From contig NW_025401108.1 in NCBI RefSeq assembly GCF_011075055.1, positions 186,001-250,000 of the forward strand: 64,000 bases of DNA. Reading direction: 5' to 3'. Made by a program: the position numbers and the translations under genes. A model generated the notes under the pieces. That model had not been told where the DNA came from, did not search any database, and saw only the letters and a program-made list of their open reading frames with translations. This document shows positions 1 to 15,750 of the stretch, in pieces. Source of the DNA: Mangifera indica (Eukaryota; Streptophyta; Magnoliopsida; Sapindales; Anacardiaceae). The stretch's first letter is position 1. Every line of letters starts with the position of its first letter.

Positions 1-141
1 AAAAACCCCCCACAAACTTGCACCAAATCAGCAAATTTAATACTACCCAGATCATAAAAGAACAGAAAACACAATACTTTAGACTATTCGTTATGTTTTG
101 GAGCAGAAGAACAAATGGGCAATAAAATTAAACACCACTAC

Positions 142-373
142 CTTGAACTGGACGCTTGAGAAGGTCAGAAACTGAGACGTCTTTCCGGGTAGTTATAGTG
201 ACAGTTGGTGTCGAAGGTTTAGTTGTGTCAGTGTTGGCGTTAGCGTTGTTGCTCTTGAGTTTTCTTGGGGCGTTGGGATTGTAAGAAAGTCTCTGCTGGG
301 TGTCATAGGAAGCTCTTAATCTTAGTAATGGTGAAGAAACTGAACACGCTGTATTTAGAACACTGTTCAGCAT
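142..373 (-). CDS. First coding exon of an unidentified gene, running off the left edge (partial)
   Basis: On the minus strand an ATG at 373 opens about 77 codons ending at a good splice donor (CAA G|GTAGTG, exon end 142). The peptide begins MLNSVLNTACSVSSPLLRLR and is rich in Ser, Asn, Thr and Arg with few acidic residues at first, which resembles an organelle transit peptide; it then runs through a Thr/Pro-rich stretch to VSVSDLLKRPVQ. I do not recognise the family. The same frame stays open upstream to an ATG at 493, but those extra 40 codons include transposon terminal sequence (from 453) and a homopolymer run, so I take the inner ATG. The remaining exons would lie left of position 1. Organelle targeting is inference. 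Confidence 0.5.
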
Positions 374-1006
374 TTTTGTTCGAGATGCTGCAGGCCCTGC
401 CCCGGAGGACCGTGAAATAAAGAGGATGATTTTATCCCAAAAAAAAAAAAGAGGCCAAAGACTTGATCCCACCCCAGGTGTAGTGACATTCATTTATCAA
501 AAAAAAAAAAAAAATTTTAATATATAATTCATCGTATTATTCTTTTTAAATTTTAAAAACTAATAATTTCATCTTAATTTAAAATTTTTAAATTTTAAAA
601 AATAACATTTTTTTTTTTAAATTAGAGTTTTATTTCTCTCCACTCTGGCCACCAACTTCGATAAATGATAACTAGTCTTTCTTCCTCCTAACTATGCCTC
701 TCGATTCGAGGCCCTCTCCTCATGGACAAAATCCAGATATCCTTTGCTTGAATTTTTCGAAGGAGCCTAACGACGAGACCAAGGCGTCGTCATCATTTGG
801 GATGATACTCATCTAGATGACTCTTTCGTCATCTAGACGACGGGGTCCTTCATTTGGATTTTTCAATCCAGATAAAAGAAATTTGGATTTTTTGATCCAA
901 ACAATGTCCGAGGGCTTCAGACCGAGAGGCATCACCGGAGAAAGAAAGACTGGCTGTTATTCATAAGAGATGGTGGCTAGAGTGGGGAGGAAGAAAACCC
1001 TACAGG

Positions 1007-1687
1007 GGCCTTTGATTCAAGGGATAGAAAAATTACTTTGGTAATCTAACTTGTATTACTTACATTACTTTATTTTGTTGATAAGTAATAAAAGATTTCG
1101 ATAATCTTCTATTACTAATAGTGATGTAGCAGATAATATAAGAGGTAATCTGATTAATACATTCACCTTAAATATTAAAATATTATCAAGGTAATTTTGA
1201 TTTTATTATAATTATATAATTTTTTTTAGGGTAAAAATCATCTCATTTTTAATTAATACAACAAATAACATAAAAAATATTTTAAAATAATTAAACTCAA
1301 GGGCATTTAAGTAAAATAATATACTAGTATTTTTTTATTCAATAAAACTATGTATACCTATTTTTGATACACAATTTATGTACATATATGAGGTGTTATC
1401 ATATGATTGGATGTTTCTTTATCATATGATGACACATGTGTTAAAATCACCTAATTACATGATGACACATCACTGTGTATATGAATTGTGTATCAAAAAT
1501 GGGTACACATAGCATTGCTCTTTTTTATTATATCTAACCAAATACAATAATTATTTATATCTATCAATTTTTCTCAAATTTTATTAAATATAGTAATAAT
1601 TTATACTCAGTCATTTTTAACGTAATTTATCTTTAAAATAATCTTCTAATTTTAGTAATAAAACATTCTCCAAACTAAACAGCCCCT
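1007..1687. mobile_element. Tourist-like MITE nested in the MULE
   Basis: The ends are GGGGCCTTTGATTCAAGG on the left and, reverse-complemented, GGGGCTGTTTAGTTTGGAG on the right. The AT-rich interior (AATCT..TTATTA..TAGTAATAA) matches the elements at 2107, 5138, 25627 and 43654. Those with clean ends show a TTA/TAA duplication, which points to PIF/Harbinger. In this copy the 3-bp duplication is not clear. It holds a further 181-bp insertion at 1340-1520. Confidence 0.6.
1340..1520. mobile_element. Small palindromic MITE with 9-bp target duplication
   Basis: The left arm (AACTATGTATACCTATTTTT..) and the reverse-complemented right arm (ATGCTATGTGTACCCATTTT..) pair over about 60 bp each. The flanks 1331-1339 and 1521-1529 are both TTTTTTATT. 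In sister Tourist-like copies (for example near 2430) the empty site is uninterrupted, which supports insertion here. A 9-bp duplication suggests Mutator-type mobilisation. About ten relatives are scattered through the window. Confidence 0.7.
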
Positions 1688-2106
1688 AAGAGAAAACTTT
1701 AGGTAAGAGTAAAGTTGTTAGTTTTTAAATTTTATAGGAAAATATTTCAAATTTTTTATTCAATGATGATTTTACCCTTAATTTTAATTAAGTTTTTTAA
1801 CGAAATTTTGTTCATGGATAGATATTTGGGTTTTGAAAGTTAGAGGAGGCCACTTGGGTGGGTTTTTACTATGCCTTATGTGAGAACAAGTCTTTTGGCC
1901 AAAAAATAATGTGATAATTCTTGAAGATGGTCAATTTAAGAATGGTTACTTCGGAAAATATGTACATGTAAAATTATATATGAAACGGTTGTTCCCGAAA
2001 TTTGAGTTTTAATATTTTTTGAAATACAAGGGTAATTAATAAGTCATTTCTTAGGGTTGATAGGAAATAGCCAAATATTGAATATTCCATTGTTGCCAAC
2101 ATATTA

Positions 2107-2598
2107 GAGGCTCTTTGATTCTTAGTAAACAAAAATTTTTTTGGTAATCTATTTTTTATTATTAATATTATCTTATTTGATTTATCAGAAATAAAATATT
2201 AAGATAATTTTTTTATTACTAGTGGTGATGTAAAAGGTAATATAAGTATTAATTTGATTATTACATTTACCTTAGTTATTAAAAGATTATCAAAATAATT
2301 TTAATTTTGTTATAATTTTATTCTTACTAATTAATTTTTTAAGACTAAAATACCCTTAATTTTAATTAATATAACAAGTAACATGAATATATTTTAAAAT
2401 AATTATACTTAAAAACATTTAAGTGAAATAATATTTTAGTATTTTTTTTATTACCTATAATTAAACACAATAATTTTTTATACTTACAATTTTTATCAAA
2501 TATAGTAATAATTTATACTCAATAATTTTTAAGGTAATCAATCTTTATGGTAATTTTTTATATTTGATAATAAAATATTACCTGAACCAAATGCATGT
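2107..2598. mobile_element. Degenerate Tourist-like MITE
   Basis: The left end GAGGCTCTTTGATTCTTAGT and right part (TTTGATAATAAAATATTACC, then GAACCAAATG) match the family of 1007-1687 with internal similarity (AAGTGAAATAATATTTTAGT). The right terminus is eroded, so the exact end is approximate. Confidence 0.5.
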
Positions 2599-3114
2599 AG
2601 GGTTTGATGAGTCTACCCTTGCATAAAGTAAATTTGGACTCACTTAACCCATTTGCAAAAATTCATCTGAGACTCTCCAACAAATTTTTCGACAAAAATC
2701 CAACCACTCTCAGTGTTTCATGCTCTCTTTCTCATCTTGTGGTTCTTCTTCACACTAGATGAGACAATTGTTGTTTGCAATAGTCATTATCATTAACGTT
2801 GATGTAGATCTAGAAGAATTAAAGTGATTGTAGTGTTCAAAATAAGAAAAACAGTTAATACAAATTTTTTTTACATACATTGTAGAAATCGAATGATAAT
2901 ATGATGTTAATCGAGATGTTAGGTTCAAAGACTTTTAATGAAGTTTCGATTCTAGGGTTAATTATGTATTTTGTTGGAATTTATTGTTGTATTGTTGAGT
3001 TACTTGTGAATGGGATTGTCAATGAAAGGAGTAAGAGTCAAAGATAGAGCCAATTGGACAAGATTTCAATGTTTTCAACAACTAATGCTTTTTACCTAGT
3101 TTGAAAACCAATGA

Positions 3115-4240
3115 AGGTAAGGGGTTATATGTAATTTTAACTTACTGTTTCGGGGGCCTTATATATACATATTAAAATATGCGTAATACACTAAGAAGCA
3201 ATTGAAACTTTAAATAAGCGATGTGGCCCTTGTGGGGGTTCTATGTAATTTTTACCTAGAGTAATATACCAAGGGGTACTTGAACATTTACTAAGTGTTG
3301 TGGGGTTATATGTAATTTTCAAAAAAATTATACCCTAAGGATGTTATTGAAATTTTATTAAGTATTATGGGGGTTACATAATTTCACCAGAAGTAGTATA
3401 CTATCGATGTATTTGGTTTGGATAATATTTTATTATCAAAATTGAAAGTTAATATTACTATATTTGATAAAATTTGATAAGTATAAATAATTATTGTATT
3501 CGGTTAAAAGCAATTGAAACTTTAAATAAGTGATGTGGCCCTTGTGGGGGTTCTATGTAATTTTTACCTAGAGTAATATACCAAGGGGTACTTGAACATT
3601 TACTAAGTTTTGTGGGGTTAGATGTAATTTTCAAAAAAATTATACCCTAAGGATGTTATTGAAATTTTATTAAGCATTATAAGGGTTATATAATTTCACC
3701 AGAAGTTGTATACTATCGATGTATTTAGTTTGGATAATATTTTATTATCAAAATTGAAAGTTAATATTATTATATTTAATAAAATTTGATAAGTATAAAT
3801 AATTATTGTATTCGGTTAAAAGTAATAAAAGAATACTAACATCTTATTTTACTTAAATGTCTTTAAGAATAATAATTTTAAAATATTTTTTATGTTACTG
3901 ATTATATTAATTAAAAATAAGGTTAATTGTGTCCTAAAAAATAATAAATTATAATATAATTATAATAAAGTAAAAATTATAATTAAATTATCTTTTATAT
4001 TACCTGTTACATTACTATTAGCAATAAAAGAGTATTGAATTTTTTTATTATTCCTAAATAAAATAAAATAATATAAAAATAAAAAATAAATTATCAAAAT
4101 AATTTTACCTTTCCTTAAGGGGGTAATTAAAATTTTACTAAGCATCATTGGTGTTATATTATATGTAATATTTGCAATACACTAAAGGGGTGATTGAAAC
4201 ACTAGCATAATATGTTAAGGGGGTAATTGATAGTTTCTAC
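3115..4240. repeat. Degenerate tandem array of about 70-bp units
   Basis: A unit of the form GGGG-TATTGAAA-TTTACTAAG-GGGGTTATATGTAATTTT-AGTATACTAA recurs near 3120, 3197, 3275, 3345, 4125 and 4180 with many differences. It is interrupted by a Tourist-like MITE segment (from about 3722 to 4120), and a 312-bp block inside it is duplicated. It has no coding potential. Confidence 0.5.
3197..3820. repeat. 312-bp direct tandem duplication, two copies
   Basis: Copy 1 is 3197-3508 and copy 2 is 3509-3820, directly adjacent. They have equal length and differ at 11 positions that I counted by eye (about 96.5% identity). Each copy contains array units plus the first 90-100 bp of a Tourist-like MITE, so the duplication happened after that MITE inserted; only copy 2 keeps the rest of the MITE (to about 4120). 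Confidence 0.85.
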
Positions 4241-5137
4241 ACAGTATAGTAGATATGTAGCATAATATCGATATTGATACTCTTTATAAATGTATTTAAT
4301 AGCAACTATACTAGATTGTATCAAATAATACAATAGACAAAAGTTCAAATTTCGATCCCACAAGAACTAATTGATCAAAGGTTGTGACAAAAGTTCATAC
4401 GCAAATAATGGTTTTGAATCACTAAGGCAAATGTGTTAACCTAACTATATAATGTAAGTTATAGATTTCTTGTAATTGAAAGAATACTTTGATTTCGTAA
4501 TTCATTTGTTACTCTCTCTCTAGGGTATAACTAGTATATTCTTATTTGACAATTTTTTATATTTTTATCAAATTGGATTAAATGAAATATTTTTTGTATT
4601 TTCAAAACTTTTAACTTATAATAAGACTTGTGGGTCATCTTATTATTAAAAACAAAACAAAAAAATTGAATTTTATCTCTAATCAATTTTATTTAAGTTG
4701 AATGATAAAATTAATGTTAAATCTTCCTTGAAACAGCCCAAGACACGAATCTTGTAGATCTAGCCTCCTTTTATCTTTACAAGTCCTTAGTCCTTGAAAT
4801 CGAGCACAAGAATCAAATAAAAATATAAGAAAATTTTCATATTTCGCAGTCTAAATTGGAAAAAAAAAAAAACAAAGTGTGAATAGTTCAATATATAGCC
4901 CGAATGGAAAATGCGTCTTTGGCCATTGAATCTCATTTAAACTTTATTAATATTGAAAGCAGATCTCGATGCCCATAAATTGAAGTTGCAGTGGAAATCC
5001 GACATGAAAACAAACAAGAACAAGACCCAAATGTCCCTAGGATCAAAGACTTATAACACTTATAATTATATTGAATTTAGAAGCAATACTTATGCTTGGA
5101 GGCTCTACCAAGTTGATTTTTACCCTGAATCCATTTA

Positions 5138-5573
5138 GGGGGCGTTTAGTTTTAGTAATGTTTCATTATCAAAATAGAGAGATTACTTTGAAGATAGATT
5201 ACTGAGAAGATTATTGATATAAATTATTAATTAATGTGTTTGGTTAACTGTAATAAAAAAATACTAATAAATTATTTTACTTAAATGTTATTGAGTGTAA
5301 TTATTTTTAAATATTTTTTATATTATTTATTATATTAATTAAAAATAAATAATATAATTATATAATTATAATAAAATCAAGATTACGTTAGTAATATTTT
5401 AATACCTAATATAAATGTAGTAATTAGATTACTATCTATATTACCTGTTACGTCAGTATTAGTAATAGAAAATTACTATAATTTTTTATTACTGACAAAT
5501 CAAATAAGGTAATGTAAATAATAAAAGATAGATTATTAAGATAATATTTAAAATACTCCAACCAAATGACCCC
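5138..5573. mobile_element. Tourist-like MITE with TTA target duplication
   Basis: The ends are GGGGGCGTTTAGTTTTAGTA and, reverse-complemented, GGGGTCATTTGGTTGGAGTA. Both are flanked by TTA (5135-5137 and 5574-5576), the 3-bp duplication typical of PIF/Harbinger elements. The interior is AT-rich and non-coding. Confidence 0.75.
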
Positions 5574-6048
5574 TTATAATTTTCTCGCAAATCTACAAGG
5601 TTCCCACTCATCCACACAGAGGAACTATGACACCAATAACAATGGTGGTGTTAGAAATGTTGCATAGGTGTTAACCTATGAAATTGGGTGAGTGATTAAA
5701 TGAATTGGTTGTGATTAAAAGCATATTGGAAATATATAAATCCTATAAAGGCATCCTATATAAGGTTTTATGGTATACATGTTTGTGATATAGTTGTATA
5801 ATGTTAGAATTTTAAATATTAGTTTCGTTGCCTCTTAATGTATTTTAATGCCATAAACCCTAATAGGTGTTGAGACTAAAAATGTTTTCTAAATGACTGA
5901 GTTTAATTAAGAATTTTACATTATCAAAACTTAAAGTTTGACTAAGTTTAAAGGGGACTAAGTATGAGAATGAAACATGATAAGTATTAAATGTATAAGA
6001 CTAAGTCTTTCTATTTGTCATTTGTAAATTGTTTTATGTTTATATTAA

Positions 6049-6219
6049 AAATAAAACTATATATACACATTTTTTAGTACACAAATAGGTATACACATGA
6101 TGTATCATTATGCGATTAGATAATTTTAAATTAAGAATAAAATAACATTTAATCATATGATAATACTTTATGTGTGTATTTATTTATATACTAAAAAATA
6201 TGTATATATAACATCACTC
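6049..6219. mobile_element. Small palindromic MITE, same family as 1340-1520
   Basis: The left arm (AACTATATATACACATTTTT) pairs with the right arm (reverse complement GAGTGATGTTATATATACAT). The middle contains the family's conserved ATTTTAAATTAAGAATAAAA block. Flanking 9-mers match imperfectly. Confidence 0.55.
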
Positions 6220-7329
6220 AGATATTAATAAAATGACATTCTTCCATCATTGTTTTACTCCATGTAATCAAATAAATGCTTTTAGAATGATAGAACTATA
6301 ACGAGGGAATCAATGTGTAACACTGATCATGAAAAACCTATGTGTACACATGATAACCATTCTAGAAACATTCATACTCTATGTATTACTCTAAACCAGG
6401 GCACAAATAATGCTACTTAGAGTATCATACTGTTAAACGATTTTTTTAAAAGATAGTGGTAAATCTCATGTGTCAATATTGTTGATTAACAATCTAACGC
6501 AATACATGAGTGCATGTTAAATAGATATGTTTGCCGAACTAACTTGCTAAAAAGATTTTATATTAATGATAATTCTAATGTCTATAAAACACATCTTTTA
6601 ACAAAAAATAGTATATGAGATCAATAATCTTTTAACTTAAGAGTATCAGGTTGTTTTGTACAACGATCGATATAACATAATTTTCTTTCATTAATGTCAA
6701 ATAACCACAAAATAGTTTAGATGTTATCTAGAGTATCAGAGTTTAAAAATTATTGCCACATTTAGTAGATAAATATCCTTTATACCTGTAAGTATTTCTT
6801 CGATCAAATGATTATGTATTGCACGTGGTTTGATAAAATGAAAATTCTCACTTTCAAATTTCAAAAAATCAAATTCTCACGTATTATTCATTTTTGTTAA
6901 TAAATTTGTATCTTTAAAAATGACTATTTTGCCCTTTTAAAAAGTTACAAAACAATCATTAACACTTAATATAAATATTAAATTATCAATATATTTGTAC
7001 TAATTATCAAACAAACTTTAAAATATTGTATTTTAGTTAATTTATTAAGGACATAAATATTATTTTTAAAACTATTGATAGATATATTAAAATTTTAAAA
7101 AATTTGAAAACCCTTAGGAACGCTGTCATTAATTTCTTTAATATTTTTAAAATTACAATTTGACCTTCAAAAATTTTGAAAAGGGCAATAAAAAAAAAGA
7201 GGAAATGAAAAATAAAAATAACAAAGAGAAAAATAAAAATATATGTAAAATGATTTTTCTATCCTTTTACTTAATATAATTCATTAACAGAAGGGGATAA
7301 TAAGTAAAAATTTTGTTTTCTGAAGCTTA

Positions 7330-7384
7330 TAGGGTGGAAAATGATTATTTCAAAAAACCTTTGGTGAGAACTAGTCTTTTGGCC
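7330..7384. mobile_element. Orphan MULE-type terminus upstream of the helicase gene
   Basis: The reverse complement begins GGCCAAAAGACTAGTTCTCA, matching the right terminus of 453-1900 and the ends of 58280-58925. I could not find a matching left terminus upstream, so only one end seems to survive. It lies about 480 bp before the helicase start codon. Confidence 0.4.
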
Positions 7385-7867
7385 TATTTTCTATTGTTAC
7401 ATAAATATTTGTAACAATAAATTATATACACCATTTATATATATAAATAATAATATGTTATTTTATAATTAATGTTAATTTATTTTTATTTTTTAACGCT
7501 CTAAATAAATAATGAGGCGGGGCTAGTATTACGCTATTTGTAAACTCTACTTCCAATAATATCAACTAACCCGGTAACCCCTCCGGTTTCATTTTTAAAA
7601 GGATTATCATTTAACACTTGTCCACTTTTCACTGGACCGTCTTATCGGCTTGTGCAACGAACAGCAGGCACCCTAAAACGGCGACTTCGCCCCCTTCTTC
7701 CTCCCGCATTGATTGCTTTCACTTCTTCACTCTTACAGAGCTCTCTTTCGGAACCAACTCTACACTCAAAAGGCATAAATAAATCAAAAGCAGATTTGTT
7801 TTTTGGGTTTTTGATTAATTACAGCTGATAATTTCTCTAGGTTAGCGCAAACTCAGAGAGACACGTC

Positions 7868-12466
<4,599 letters not shown>

Positions 12467-12730
12467 ATTTCTTAAGAGGGCCTGTGAGTTTGGTTACCAA
12501 CATAAAAAAAAATCGTGGCCATCACAGCATGCAGATGGGGGAAAACTTGTATGTTTAGAGGATAGATTTTAGATGATATTATTCCTAATATTTGAGGATT
12601 TGTTTTTTCCCAATTACTGTTTTATTGGAACCAATGCCTTGTAGAATCAGAGGCCAGATTCTGTAAAATATATAAACCGTCAAACTCTCTGTACACAAGT
12701 GGTGAAAGACCATTTTTGTTTCATCAAAGA
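12467..12730 (+). other. RH20: Probable 3' untranslated region of the helicase gene
   Basis: This is the sequence after the stop, T-rich with TTTGTATGT-like stretches that are usual in plant 3' ends. I see no clear AATAAA, so the cleavage position is a guess. Confidence 0.4.
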
Positions 12731-15505
12731 ATCTTGACTTTTGTTATCAAACTATTTTCTTGGGTTCTATTTGTTGCCATGGGGATTTTCTCTTTATAAA
12801 ATGGAATGCATCACAGAAAAGCAAAACGGTAGGTGAGGAGTTGGGGTATATTCACACAAAATATGAGGTTCAATTTTGCATTGATAGTTATTAGTTGGTA
12901 TGTTGATGGCAGATATGCTAAACCATTTAATATTTTGGACCAAACACTTTTGGGCCTAAAGCAATTGCTATGAAGGTAAGCTACAAAATTTGTGATGTGA
13001 GACCAATTAGAAGGGATTTTCCAATATTTTAAATTGCTTTCAAAGAGTGCAAGGTATTTTTCAAATCAGAAATTGTTTTTTTTTCAATTCAATCAGGAAA
13101 AATGACTTTTAATATTCTCTAGAGAAACACTTATGGGTTATTACTATTGAAAGCACATTAGGAGCTACTAGTTTGAAGCTCTTTTGATACCCAAAAAAAT
13201 GGGGAGTTGCTTGCAAAATTTCAGTCCACTAACATCTTTAACAAAATGGGTGATAATAGAAAAAGCAAAATAATAGCTCAAAATATGTCACACAAAAAAG
13301 GTTGTTTTATCATGTAGGACCAATTGTGTCTTGGAGTTTTGGATATGGCTCCCATTAAGCACCTTATTGAATATGTGGCAATCCAGTCCCTAAATTAAGA
13401 TAAGTGAAACCCTTCTCTTTCTATCTATCTATTTGCACTTGGCAAGCTTGTGGGCAATTTTATAATGTCAAACTAATTCAATTTAACTGCTTATCGAATT
13501 AGGCTACTTCTTTTGATTTCATTAAAACTCTATTAACAATGACTATTATTAATAACTTATAATTCTATAATTAAGTTATTTTAAATTAATAATAAAATAA
13601 TATCAAATTATATGATAACACGTATTTTCATTTATATGTAAAAAAGAATTTCATGTTTGTCTTCTTTAGCCATAAAAACATAACAAAACTAATTGTTATC
13701 ATATACTTTTATGTTAAAAAAGGGGCAAGCAAGGTTGTTAGCTATCTCTTTCTTTTATTCTCAAACAAAACAACAAAATAAAAAAATGAGTGGTAATAGT
13801 ATTAAAAAAGCACAAAGTACTAACAATATTGCATGCATGTAAGCAAATCCATAAAAAAAAGTGATGAGAGGAAATGGATAAGGTGAGGTGTCATACTCAT
13901 CCTCCACATGAAGCTTGTTCTAATGAAATTATTTCACAGTTACAAGCAATATCAATCATTCATGTGGGTTTATCCATTTTTCAGTAAATTTCTGTGCAGA
14001 ATACAATATTTTTTAGATTTTAATTCATGGTTAATCAGTATTCATTGTGTTATAAAATCTGTAAAAGTTTAAGAAAGTTTGAATCTAAAGTCACTCTCTT
14101 AATTATAAAGAACTGTCTTCTTGTGATCTTGAAAGGGATGCTCTTTGCAGAGATTGAAAGGTACCCAAGGTAATCTAACAAACGAGAGCTTGGACCCATG
14201 TTAGTTATAGTGGTCCAAGAGGAAAAGGGCACCCTAATTTGCCTCCCTAAGTTGCTTCAAAGATGTTCAAGTGGAGTCCTAGTAAGGACCCTTTTGCAGG
14301 CAAATTTGTACTTGATGCTACATTGATTGTATCCTTGACCAAAAGAGGGAGAGGTGTGTGGATGAGGCAATGGGTGGACCCAAAGGGCTCTTGTGTCCTT
14401 TACGTAGGTGCAACCATGTTAAGAACATGGGTTTGGTCCCATCCCAACCAGCATCAGCATTAGAGATACCTTGATGCCAGATAAATTTGGTCATACAAGT
14501 TGAAAGGCAAACCTTTGTGTTTTTTTGTATAAGCATGTGTTTGTTAATTTTTGTGGTAGTAGCAGGTGAACAAATCATTCATCATGGCCTCAAGTGGCAA
14601 TAAATGGATCTCACACAACTACCCTTGCGTTGGGGGAACTCAAAACATATCTTATTAGCTAAAACAAACTTTCAGTATAAATTATTTGATTAATAATTTA
14701 TTTAATTTTAAGTATCTAATTAAATATTTAAATAAAAAATCATCATACGATTGGATGAGTTTAAATTAAAAATAAAATAATATTCGATCAATTAGATATA
14801 TATATAACATTACTCTATATTTATTGTCAAAACTAATACTTTTTTAAGATAATAAACTTGTTTAAAAATAAAGATTGGTGAAATATCTTGATCATAAATT
14901 AAGATACTTTATGTTGTTAGTTAAGTTGTCAAAATTTACGGATTTTACGAAGTTTAAGATTTATTATAAAGGCTTAAATTATACATTTTTATGAAATCAA
15001 TAAATTAACGATGTTGATGAAATTGATACCAACTCAATATGAGCCATGAATTAATGATAATATAAATAAAAATTGAATTAAATGATGAATTGGGATTGGT
15101 TGAATTGATATTACTTTGATAAGGACATGAAATGATGATAATGAAACCCATAAGAATCCAAACAAAAGTTGATGCATGAAAGCTGAGAAGAACAGTTTGA
15201 TTTGAAGACAATCACAAAATAATCCCTATTGTTAGTGACAAATTATCAATTTAAGTTTGGTAGGAAACCAAAAGGAAAAAGGCCTTTACCCAACACTTAA
15301 GAAAGTAATTAGTTAGTGAAGAAAATCATTATTAAATTCATTAAATAGCCCTGTAAAACTTGTTTACAAGTCAATAATTTCAGGTTTGTTAGGTATTTTT
15401 CGGTAGAATGAATAATGACTCTCTCAAATTTGGACACTTCTTGTTGTCGATCTTCCACTCAAAGAAAAAAAAAAGTGATAAAAGATTTCTTTCTTAATCA
15501 TAAAA

Positions 15506-15676
15506 CAATAAAACTATATATACTTATTTTTAGAATATAAATTAATAGATATTTATATGTGTCATCTTGTGATTAGAGAATTTTAAATTAAAAATAAAAT
15601 AATATTCAATCATTTGATAACACAAATAAGTATGTACTCATTTATATATTCAGAATAGGTACACATAATATTTATC
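15506..15676. mobile_element. Small palindromic MITE, family of 1340-1520
   Basis: It begins CAATAAAACTATATATACTT like the copy at 1340, has the shared core (ATTTTAAATTAAAAATAAAA) and ends with the inverted ..GGTACACATAATATT. The right boundary is approximate. Confidence 0.5.
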
Positions 15677-15730
15677 AATATCAAATGGGTTTGTTTTTCT
15701 AAAGCAAAATAAATTTGGGTATTCGATTTC

Positions 15731-15750
15731 ATATATATATATATATATAT
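15731..15750. repeat. AT dinucleotide microsatellite
   Basis: About ten uninterrupted AT units. Confidence 0.9.

Larger units (their letters stand above)
453..1900. mobile_element. Mutator-like (MULE-type) element with nested insertions
   Basis: The left end reads GGCCAAAGACTTGATCCCAC and the right end, reverse-complemented, reads GGCCAAAAGACTTGTTCTCA, so these are related terminal inverted repeats. They are the same terminus type as the element at 58280-58925. Inside, 640-690 and about 945-1000 form a second inverted repeat (around CTCTCCACTCTGGCCACCAA). The flanking 9-mers (444-452 and 1901-1909) match at 7 of 9 positions but are A-rich, so the target duplication is weak support. No transposase is visible. 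The right half is interrupted by a Tourist-like MITE, which itself carries a smaller MITE. Confidence 0.6.

Noticed and set aside
4953..5138. 61-codon plus-strand frame ending at a MITE
   Set aside because: It has no homology, no splice context and Asn/Lys/Tyr-rich composition expected from AT-rich DNA.
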